Below are positions 56,384 through 64,000 of a stretch of DNA of 64,000 nt, in pieces. Below the pieces are notes generated by a model. It saw only the letters and a program-made list of their open reading frames with translations, was not told the origin of the DNA and did not search any database. How positions within the stretch are numbered: the stretch's first letter is position 1; each line of letters begins with the position of its first letter. The translations under genes and the position numbers were made by a program. Origin of the DNA: Vallitalea sp. (GTDB taxonomy: Bacteria > Bacillota > Clostridia > Lachnospirales > Vallitaleaceae); the NCBI GenBank assembly GCA_025210515.1, contig JAOARM010000050.1, forward strand, positions 1 to 64,000, in the 5' to 3' direction.

Positions 56384-59300
56384 ATGTTTGTTAGAAGAAG
56401 AAAGCTTTCAATTATGTGTATGATAGTATTGGTATTAAGTATGTTTGGGGATATAACTATTGTAAATGCTAGCTTAGTTTCAGATTTAACATGGAACAAT
56501 TTTCCTTCAGGGTGGACAAAGAGTGATAATAATATAACTGGAGAGGGTAATAATCTATCTATTAAATCAGTAGAAAGTGGAGATGACTTTGAATACAAGG
56601 TAGATATAACACTAAATGGTTCGGGTAATGAAGCATCTCAAGGAGGTTTGCTTATAAGAGCAAGCGGTCACTCTTATAATAATTCTTATATAGTAATGTT
56701 ACATAAAACACCACAGATTCAACGTATAGAAATACATAAATTTAATAATGGAGTAGGGCAAATAATAGGTACAGCAGACAAAACAATTAATTGGAATGAA
56801 GTATATAATCTTAAAGTTAAAACTGTAGGAAATAATATAAAGATTTATTATAATAATGAAGATAGTCCTTGTATTGATGTAAATGATAACACATTTTCAA
56901 GTGGGCAATTTGGATTGTTTAGAGCAGGAACAAAAGTTACATTTAATAATATTATATTAAATGATGATTCATCAATTATTTTCAAAGAAGATTTTAATAA
57001 TGGTAGTTCATCTTTTAATGTAATTAACGGAACATGGAATGTAGTAAATAATCAACTTCAAGGAAGTTCTAACCAGAATGAAGATATTAAAGTATGTAAA
57101 CAGGGAGTTGTAGCATCAGATTTTGTATACGAAGCTGATATAACGATAGATACAGAGTCATCAGCCGGAATACTATCTTTTAGAGGTGATAACAATATGG
57201 ATAATACATATTGTGTCGCTTTAGATTCTTATAGTAATATAGTTAAATTATATAAGTTTCCTTATGCACCTATAGATCAATATAGTTATAGCTTTGAAAT
57301 CGGTAAAAAATATCACTTAGCAGTTAAAGCTATAGGCAATAAAATACAAGTATTTCTAGATGATAACAAAACACCAGTTATTGATGTTGTTGATAACAGT
57401 TATACATCTGGACAGTTTGGATTATTTAATTATAACGGGAAAAGTACTTTTGATAATGTTATAGCTACAGAAATGAGTAGCAGTAATGAACTACCAGAAC
57501 CTAAACATCATTGGAGATTTGAAAATAATTTGAATGATGAAAAAGGATCAGTTAATGGTGTAGCAACAAGTAGTCCTGTATACACTACAAAAGATGTAAT
57601 TAATGGTTTGACTGGATTATATATGGATGGTAAAGACGATGTTATTAATTTTAACAATCTTGAAATGAAAGGAAGCTTTACTATTTCATTTTGGATGAGA
57701 CCAAGTGATATACATAAAGATTGGACACCAATATTATCTAAGTTTGGTACTATTGGTAATACATTTTGGATAGGTAATCATGATGTAGATGGTAGAATAA
57801 GATTTGGAGTATATCCTGATGGAAACACAGAAAGATATATTGATACAGACTTGGGAACATTAATTGATAATAGATGGGCTCATATAACGTGTAGTTATGA
57901 TGGACATTATCAAAAAATATATTTGAATGGAAGTCTTATAAAGCAAAGTAGCGATATTAATGGAGCCATTACTAATAGAGCAGGGGATTTTAAAATAGGA
58001 CATAGAATTAAACTAAGTGATAATAAGTATAGATTGCCTTATAAAGGTAGTATTGATGATGTAAGATATTATGATAGTGCTTTATCAGATTCACAGGTAA
58101 ATACTTTATTCAGTAGTTACAATGTTTCGGCAGGTCAAGATATTAGTTTACTTATAGATCAAGCTGGATTCAGACCTTCAGACAGAAAAATGGGGGTACT
58201 AAGAAGTACAAAAAGAACTCCTAATTGGAACCCAGAAAATGCTACATTTAAAATCAAGAAAAAAGCAGATGACTCTGTTGCAAAAACTGGAAATATAACT
58301 TATTGGGGACAAAAATGGGGCTCTCACTGGTGGATAGGTGACTTTAATGATTATGATACAAAAGGCGATTATTACTTTGAAGTATCTGGAGATGATATGC
58401 CGTTAATTAGAAGTAATTATTTTAAGATAGATGATGATTTATTAACACAAAGTGGAATTATTCAGTCGCAGATAGATAATCTAAAAAGTAGGATAGTTAA
58501 AGTTGATGATTTACCAGATTCTAGTAATCCACCACATTTGGAAAATGGAATAATATATAAAGGACAAAGTGGAGATTATAAATATACATTAGCACTGGAT
58601 AAAGGAATACATATATATAGAGATTGTGGCGGAGCCAATATGACTGAATTAGAAAGTGCTACAATAACAGCCAATTCATTACTTGACATACTTGAGTACC
58701 AAGATGATATATTGACAGATCAACAAAAAAACGAAATAAATAATTTGATTAAATTAACAGCCAACTATCTAGTGGATATTCAAGAAATTTCTTCAGATCC
58801 ACAGAAAAATGGTCGTATGCATCATATGGGAATGGGCTGGGATCAAGGTGAAATAAAAACATTTGCATGGAGAGATATGCCTCATGCAATAGTGACATTA
58901 GTTAGATCATATAAACTATTCAAAGACACTAATTCTACATTAGCAAATAAATGGTTAGATTCTGCTAAATTAGCATATGATTGTATGACTTATAGACCTT
59001 ATTATTTATTAAGTGAACTAAGTGGTCCAGAAGTTTCGTCACCGAATTGGAATTACGCTTCACTTATGTATGATTTACGTGCATTTTATGACAAAGATAA
59101 TAAGTGGACAATGCCAAGAAACAATACAATCACTGATTTAAGAACTAGAGATATTATGCCAGCAATATGGGCATGTACACAGTTATATAGTGTAGATAAT
59201 CAGGAAAAATATTTAGATAAGGCAGAAGAATTCACTAATATTATCTCAGAGAGACAATTTGTAGATTATAATAATAAGATAGAAAATACTTATGGTAATT

Positions 59301-60523
59301 TCTATGAATTTCATAATGATAAAACAACCTTTGTTGTAGAGATGCATCAGTATGCAAAATGGAGTATGGGAAATTATGACCCATTAAGACTTAATGGAAT
59401 TATGGAGCTATTTAATTATAGACCAAATAGTTCCAATGCTGCAAAATGGTATAATACAATTAAAATATATGGAGAAAACCATATTAAGCAATATGATGAC
59501 TTAACTCCATTTGGAATAACTCCATTAAGAATGAGTAGAAGTCGAGGTATAGATTTCTTTAGACCACTTAATCATGGAGCTAACTCTATATATGGTTTAG
59601 CTGCAATTAATATATTAGAGATTGGTAATTTTCTTAATGACAAAGAGTATCAAGATATAGCCGCACGAAATATTAATTATATTACAGGAATGAATCCAGG
59701 ATGGCCAAATAAACGTAATGAACAAGCCACTGATTGGGGAGCTTTCTCTTGGGCAGCTGGTATAGGGGAAGTATCTTTTGGAGGTAAAATTGCACAACAT
59801 CCAGAAAGAATACCACCAGAAGGAAGTATACCTAATGGATTTACTTCAAATAACCAATATCCAATTGATCCAATTTCAATACCAGATGGACCTAATGGAA
59901 TATATAATACAGGTGGAGGAGTATATAACCAAGAAGATGGCGTTATGCATAGTATGTCTTTTCTAAATGGAGCTATGAGAATAGAAGCTGATTACTTACT
60001 TAAAATTAATACAAAAAACAATAACCAGCCAGTAGCCTCTAACATTAAAGTCATAATGGACGGTCAAACATATAATTATACAACAGATTCAACAGGAAAA
60101 TGTGAGATTGATAATTTACCTATAGGAAAATCTGGTATGTTATATGCAACTTATGGGAAGGTAACATTTAGTAAGAAGATAGATACTTTGTCAAGTGGAT
60201 ACATGGAGTGGAATGTTGATTTTGCAGATTATATTGAAGTTAGTGTGACTGTTCCGCAGACTATAAGTAAGAATACTTCAGGTAATTGTACAGTTACTAT
60301 AACTAATCGTGGATCAGTAGAAACTACAGCTAATGTATCACTAAGTGCAGATGGTATTAATCTATCAACTACATCATTTTCCAAGAAAATAAATGCTAAT
60401 AGTTCAGAATCAGAAGTAATAACTATAAATGCAGGGAATGTAATTAAAGATTATTTAGTGTGTATATATGTAGAAGCAGATAACAACACAGCTGTTAAAA
60501 CAGCATCCGGAAAAATAAATTAA
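56384..60523 (+). CDS. Large secreted GH9-like multidomain protein
   Basis: A 1379-aa exported protein. Signal peptide to Ala29. Two similar concanavalin-like modules (about 30-195 and 200-365), each ending SGQFGLF...F(N/D)N(I/V)I, precede a LamG domain (about 372-580; HHWRFENNL), a CelD-type Ig-like cellulase N-domain (about 584-695; LIDQAGFRPSDRK) and an (alpha/alpha)6 GH9-like domain (about 700-1180). A carboxypeptidase-like/Ig module and a C-terminal CARDB-like domain (about 1285-1379) end it. The usual GH9 DAGD catalytic motif is replaced by ANMTELES in CGGANMTELES near 745-760, so activity is uncertain. There is no dockerin, cohesin or sortase signal. A sugar-binding lipoprotein follows 270 bases on. 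Confidence 0.8.
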   Translation: MFVRRRKLSIMCMIVLVLSMFGDITIVNASLVSDLTWNNFPSGWTKSDNNITGEGNNLSIKSVESGDDFEYKVDITLNGSGNEASQGGLLIRASGHSYNNSYIVMLHKTPQIQRIEIHKFNNGVGQIIGTADKTINWNEVYNLKVKTVGNNIKIYYNNEDSPCIDVNDNTFSSGQFGLFRAGTKVTFNNIILNDDSSIIFKEDFNNGSSSFNVINGTWNVVNNQLQGSSNQNEDIKVCKQGVVASDFVYEADITIDTESSAGILSFRGDNNMDNTYCVALDSYSNIVKLYKFPYAPIDQYSYSFEIGKKYHLAVKAIGNKIQVFLDDNKTPVIDVVDNSYTSGQFGLFNYNGKSTFDNVIATEMSSSNELPEPKHHWRFENNLNDEKGSVNGVATSSPVYTTKDVINGLTGLYMDGKDDVINFNNLEMKGSFTISFWMRPSDIHKDWTPILSKFGTIGNTFWIGNHDVDGRIRFGVYPDGNTERYIDTDLGTLIDNRWAHITCSYDGHYQKIYLNGSLIKQSSDINGAITNRAGDFKIGHRIKLSDNKYRLPYKGSIDDVRYYDSALSDSQVNTLFSSYNVSAGQDISLLIDQAGFRPSDRKMGVLRSTKRTPNWNPENATFKIKKKADDSVAKTGNITYWGQKWGSHWWIGDFNDYDTKGDYYFEVSGDDMPLIRSNYFKIDDDLLTQSGIIQSQIDNLKSRIVKVDDLPDSSNPPHLENGIIYKGQSGDYKYTLALDKGIHIYRDCGGANMTELESATITANSLLDILEYQDDILTDQQKNEINNLIKLTANYLVDIQEISSDPQKNGRMHHMGMGWDQGEIKTFAWRDMPHAIVTLVRSYKLFKDTNSTLANKWLDSAKLAYDCMTYRPYYLLSELSGPEVSSPNWNYASLMYDLRAFYDKDNKWTMPRNNTITDLRTRDIMPAIWACTQLYSVDNQEKYLDKAEEFTNIISERQFVDYNNKIENTYGNFYEFHNDKTTFVVEMHQYAKWSMGNYDPLRLNGIMELFNYRPNSSNAAKWYNTIKIYGENHIKQYDDLTPFGITPLRMSRSRGIDFFRPLNHGANSIYGLAAINILEIGNFLNDKEYQDIAARNINYITGMNPGWPNKRNEQATDWGAFSWAAGIGEVSFGGKIAQHPERIPPEGSIPNGFTSNNQYPIDPISIPDGPNGIYNTGGGVYNQEDGVMHSMSFLNGAMRIEADYLLKINTKNNNQPVASNIKVIMDGQTYNYTTDSTGKCEIDNLPIGKSGMLYATYGKVTFSKKIDTLSSGYMEWNVDFADYIEVSVTVPQTISKNTSGNCTVTITNRGSVETTANVSLSADGINLSTTSFSKKINANSSESEVITINAGNVIKDYLVCIYVEADNNTAVKTASGKIN

Positions 60524-60542
60524 TTATTGAATTAACCAAAAT

Positions 60543-60579
60543 AAAAACTATGAAAACGTATATGTTCATCATAGTTTTT
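60543..60579 (+). terminator. Rho-independent terminator of the GH9-like gene
   Basis: AAAAACTATGA (60543-60553) pairs with TCATAGTTTTT (60569-60579), followed by ATTTTG. An 11-bp stem with a 15-base loop, 20 bases after the stop. Confidence 0.8.
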
Positions 60580-60793
60580 ATTTTGCATTTATATATAAAT
60601 ATATAATTATACATACAGTAGAACTAATTAAATATATTTTCCAATATTATTAATATAAACCAAATAATTTTATATTTTTTTACAGTAATAAAAGGTGTAT
60701 ATTTATAATCAAGAACTGTAGTACAATATAATTAAAGTAATTAATGCTTATATTGTGACAGATATCTTATTATAAATAAAAGGAGATGGTTAT

Positions 60794-62128
60794 ATGCTAA
60801 AGAAATATGTATCATTATTATTAGTAATGTTACTAATTACAATTAGTATGATTGGATGTGGAGAAAAAAGTGATAAACCTGCATCAACAGAAAACGCAGA
60901 AAATACCCAAAATGGGGACAGTAAAGAAGTAGCAAAACAAGAAAAAATTATAATTGATATTTTTCCAGATTTATGGCCAGATAAAATGATGAAAAGTTTA
61001 GAAGCAGCTGGTTTAGCTGATATGGTAGAGTTTAGAGAAACACCTCAAAATCAATATGAAAGTAAAATCAGAATGATGATTGCAGGTGGAGAAATTGGAG
61101 ATTTAATTTGTATTGATGCTCCTAACATTGCTTACTATGCAAATATGGGTTCTCTTGAATCATTAGATAGTTATTGGGATCAAGCAGATTTTGATGATTT
61201 AGTACCTTCAGCTCAAACTGCAATGCAATATAATGGAAGTAAATGGGCAGCTCCATTAAATGAGTCTAGTGTAGTATTATATTATAACAAAGAAATGTTT
61301 GAAGAAGCAGGGCTCACTCCAGCAAAAACATTAGATGAATCATGGACATTTGATCAAATATTAGATGCCGCTAAGAAATTAACTAAAAAAGATGATAGCG
61401 GTAATATAATAAGATATGGTATCCTTCCAACTATGTTTACACCAAATAATCGTAATGAAGGTATGACATATACACAAATGATGTGGTCATGGTGGGCTGG
61501 AGCAGATATAATAAGCCCAGATGGAAAAACTGTAGAAGGTTATTTTAATAGTGATGCTAATAAAGAAGCTTTACAATTCTTCTATGATTTACACAATACA
61601 TATAAAGTAGCTCCAACAGAAGATATGCAAAGTGCATTTGCTGGAGAAAAAGTAGCTATGTGGATTAATGGACCATGGATGACAAGTGTATGGGAAGAAA
61701 ATTTCCCAGAATTTGTAGATAAATGGGGAGCAATGCCATTACCTCATAATAAAGCAAAAGTTACTAACTCAGGTAGTTGGAATATTGCTATTACTAAACA
61801 ATGTAAAAACAAAGAATTAGCATATAAAGTGTTAGAAGCATTAACAAATGAACAAGGAGCTAAAATCTATTGTAAAGAAACAAGAAATATTCCTGCTAGA
61901 AAATCTATCTTAGAATCAGAGCCAATGTTTAGCGAAGGTCATTTATGGGAAATACTTAACGCACAAATAGTTAATTGGTCAAAAGCTAGACCTGTAACTC
62001 CAGTATATCCACAAATTTCAGAAGCATTAATGGACTGTTATAACGCTTTGGCATTTGGTCAAGATGTTGATTCAGCTATGAAAGAAGCTTCTGCAAAGAT
62101 GGAAAAAGCCTTAAAATCTGTAAAATAA
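60794..62128 (+). CDS. Sugar ABC transporter substrate-binding lipoprotein
   Basis: A 444-aa type 1 extracellular binding protein. The signal peptide ends in the lipobox SMIGC (cysteine 22), then a Glu/Asn-rich linker. The SBP_bac_1 fold includes MIAGGEIGDLICID, WAAPLNESSVVLYYNKEMFEEAGL, AFAGEKVAMWINGPWMTSVWE and the NSGSWNIAITKQCKNKELAYKVLEAL segment. AAAGGAG precedes the ATG. It probably binds an oligosaccharide released by secreted hydrolases; its permeases are not in the window. Confidence 0.9.
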   Translation: MLKKYVSLLLVMLLITISMIGCGEKSDKPASTENAENTQNGDSKEVAKQEKIIIDIFPDLWPDKMMKSLEAAGLADMVEFRETPQNQYESKIRMMIAGGEIGDLICIDAPNIAYYANMGSLESLDSYWDQADFDDLVPSAQTAMQYNGSKWAAPLNESSVVLYYNKEMFEEAGLTPAKTLDESWTFDQILDAAKKLTKKDDSGNIIRYGILPTMFTPNNRNEGMTYTQMMWSWWAGADIISPDGKTVEGYFNSDANKEALQFFYDLHNTYKVAPTEDMQSAFAGEKVAMWINGPWMTSVWEENFPEFVDKWGAMPLPHNKAKVTNSGSWNIAITKQCKNKELAYKVLEALTNEQGAKIYCKETRNIPARKSILESEPMFSEGHLWEILNAQIVNWSKARPVTPVYPQISEALMDCYNALAFGQDVDSAMKEASAKMEKALKSVK

Positions 62129-62341
62129 TCACCTTATTGCAAAACTAATATTGCATATAATGTTTTTTGGATATATAATATAATGTATAAATTTATAATG
62201 GTAAATAAGTAAATTATTTATATAAAATGACAAATAATTAAGTGAAATTATTTATATAAGATATGAGATGATAGTATGCATTTTGTGATTATATTATTAT
62301 TAATTGACCAGAAAATAACATTATAATAAGTAGGTGTAATA

Positions 62342-64000
62342 ATGTATATAAAAAGTAAGATACTACCCCTAAAAATAAAGTTGATGATTGCATTTTCAAT
62401 TGTTGTAATGATAAGTCTTCTTATACAGGTGGGTATATCTTACTTTTTTTTATATGATATTATTGAACGTAAGACAACAGATAACTATAAACAAACTATA
62501 ATACAAGCTAATAGAAGAATTGACGAATCATTATATTCATACGAAAAAACTACTAGAAATATTATCTCTAATGATATAATACAAGATTGTTTAAGAAATA
62601 TTGATATATATAAATTAGGAGATACTAGCTTGAAAATAAAACAAGAACTTGCCAAAATAACTATTTCTGATGAAAATATCAATTCTATACATATAGTACC
62701 AAAACATAACAAAACTATAAGTTATATATTTATGTCAAACTATGCAGATTATGACGCTAATAAAAAATTACCTTGGTTTAATAAATTAGAAAAAACTACT
62801 GGCGAAGTAATATGGGCTAATACAATTCCCATTAATAAAGTAATGATTGGAAATATTGAAACGTATGTTTTTTCTGCAATTAGAAAAATCAATGATATTA
62901 ACACAGGAGAAGAACTAGGAATAGTTATAGTTAATATTGATGCAAAACATCTAAAGAATATAATTGATGAAATAGAATTAGGAGATAATGGTGATATATA
63001 TTTAGTTGATAATAATAACACCATTGTATATTATGAAAATCAAGATTTAATCGGTGAAAAATTAGATATAGATAATAATGAAGATAACATAGTAGTTTAT
63101 GATATTTCAATGAAGAGCGATTGGAAATTAACAGGAATAGTCCCTAAATATGTATATAGAAAAGAAATTGAACATTTTAATAAAATATTTTTATATTTTA
63201 CGATAATTGCTATATTAACAATTATTATATTTTCTATAATTATTTCAAAAAGTATTGAAACTCCTATTAATAATTTAATAGATGCTATGAAGCAAGTTCA
63301 GAAAGGAAATCTTAATGTAAGTATAGCTAAAAAACAAAAAAATGAAATAGGAGAATTAGCAAATCATTTTGAAGATATGATAGATGAATTGAAATATTTC
63401 ATTGATAAAGTATATAAACAAGAAATTATTAATAGAGAAGCAGAAATAAAAGCTTTACATGCTCAGTTAAATCCCCATTTTTTATATAATACACTAGATA
63501 CAATATATTGGATGCTTATAATTAAAGAAGAAGAAGAAATCGGTAATTTAGTAGTAGCGTTATCTGATATTTTAAGATACTCAATAAGTAGGGGAGAAGA
63601 ATTTGTTTCTATAAAAGAAGATATTTTGCAACTTAAGAATTATCTCTATATACAAAAAACTAGATTTGAAGATAAGTTAATTGTTACTATAGATATTTCA
63701 AGCCATATAGAAAATCATATGATACCTAAACTGTTATTACAACCTTTAGTAGAAAATTCAATCAATCATGGCTTCAAAAAAATGAAATTAAATGGAAATA
63801 TTAATATAAAAGGGTATATTTATAATAATGAAATTATATTTGAAGTCATAGATAATGGCATAGGAATGTCAGCAAATAAAATAGAAGATATATTTAGTGG
63901 GAATTTAGAAAAAGATAATAATCATACGGGTCTAGGCATAAAAGCTGTTGATGAAAGAATAAAGATAATGTATGGATGCCAGTATGGATTGAATATAAAT
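62342..64000 (+). CDS. YesM-type sensor histidine kinase (cut by window end)
   Basis: An open frame of 553 codons to the last base; the protein continues beyond. N-terminal membrane helix (about 15-40), an extracellular Cache-like sensor (about 42-275), second helix (about 282-302), HAMP (about 303-355), then the His_kinase domain with LHAQLNPHFLYNTLD (phosphorylated His379) and a HATPase with LVENSINHGFKK and DNGIGMS. LytS/YesM kinases usually pair with an AraC-type YesN regulator and control sugar uptake genes, which fits the neighbouring sugar-binding lipoprotein. Confidence 0.9.
   Translation, partial: MYIKSKILPLKIKLMIAFSIVVMISLLIQVGISYFFLYDIIERKTTDNYKQTIIQANRRIDESLYSYEKTTRNIISNDIIQDCLRNIDIYKLGDTSLKIKQELAKITISDENINSIHIVPKHNKTISYIFMSNYADYDANKKLPWFNKLEKTTGEVIWANTIPINKVMIGNIETYVFSAIRKINDINTGEELGIVIVNIDAKHLKNIIDEIELGDNGDIYLVDNNNTIVYYENQDLIGEKLDIDNNEDNIVVYDISMKSDWKLTGIVPKYVYRKEIEHFNKIFLYFTIIAILTIIIFSIIISKSIETPINNLIDAMKQVQKGNLNVSIAKKQKNEIGELANHFEDMIDELKYFIDKVYKQEIINREAEIKALHAQLNPHFLYNTLDTIYWMLIIKEEEEIGNLVVALSDILRYSISRGEEFVSIKEDILQLKNYLYIQKTRFEDKLIVTIDISSHIENHMIPKLLLQPLVENSINHGFKKMKLNGNINIKGYIYNNEIIFEVIDNGIGMSANKIEDIFSGNLEKDNNHTGLGIKAVDERIKIMYGCQYGLNIN

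Noticed and set aside
59615..59966. Short reading frames on both strands inside the GH9-like gene
   Set aside because: They are out-of-frame shadows in AT-rich coding sequence.

Overview
The window is very AT-rich, with strong AGGAGG ribosome sites and consensus sigma-A promoters. It carries the conserved Clostridia clusters birA-DUF6145-coaX-dusB-greA-lysS and cdaA-cdaR-glmM-glmS. This fits a low-GC anaerobic member of the Clostridia, probably a free-living, polysaccharide-degrading Lachnospirales-type organism (inference from gene content, not a database match). I see no rRNA, tRNA, CRISPR array, prophage or intact transposase.

Layout. 0.1-3.1 kb: potassium uptake ktrB-ktrA and an rRNA 2'-O-methyltransferase. 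3.3-6.1 kb: a TPR membrane protein facing an NfeD/SPFH membrane-microdomain pair. 6.4-13.0 kb: an envelope locus with an LtaS-type sulfatase, two MGDG/UgtP-like glycosyltransferases, a polysaccharide deacetylase, a YkoP-like protein and a UPF0104/MprF-type membrane protein. 13.1-18.8 kb: a PAS-GGDEF-HD-GYP c-di-GMP protein, then a Ppx/GppA phosphatase and polyphosphate kinase. 18.9-21.8 kb, minus strand: an ABC exporter with two small membrane proteins. 22.0-30.1 kb: housekeeping genes (argF with an ARG-box operator, birA, coaX, dusB, an unknown gene, greA, lysS). 30.2-39.1 kb: a purine-nucleoside salvage module with a Crp/Fnr regulator, adenosine deaminase, BMP-type binding protein, purine nucleoside phosphorylase, a three-gene ABC importer and a YczE-like membrane protein. 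39.3-43.7 kb: a GT-C glycosyltransferase, a DPPR-synthase-like UbiA protein, a radical SAM enzyme and an NAD-dependent epimerase, probably making a polyprenyl-linked surface sugar. 44.0-52.6 kb: a DUF4015 hydrolase, two unknown membrane proteins and the c-di-AMP/amino-sugar cluster cdaA-cdaR-glmM-glmS. 52.9-55.4 kb: a stand-alone helicase-nuclease-peptidase fusion. 55.5-64.0 kb: rubrerythrin, a very large secreted GH9-like multidomain protein, a sugar-binding lipoprotein and a YesM-type sensor kinase cut by the window end.

The most unusual gene is at 52949-55381. It joins an SF1 UvrD-like helicase, an HsdR-N-type PD-(D/E)XK nuclease domain and a complete LexA/UmuD-type S24 peptidase domain. 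The S24 part has an Ala-Gly bond, a GDSM serine and a lysine exactly 37 residues later, which is the LexA and UmuD spacing. This predicts a nuclease-helicase that can cut itself, possibly in response to RecA filaments.

A second unusual signal is a family of intergenic inverted-repeat elements at 3.2, 18.8, 24.9, 46.7 and 56.2 kb. The 24.9 kb copy is a nested palindrome (27-bp outer stem, 21-bp inner stem, two internal hairpins). Its inner part recurs in diverged form at 46.7 kb with compensatory base-pair changes.

Links between regions: c-di-AMP made by CdaA would be expected to act on the KtrAB channel at the start of the window; GlmM-GlmS feed the envelope pathways; the purine genes form one uptake-to-phosphorolysis pathway.
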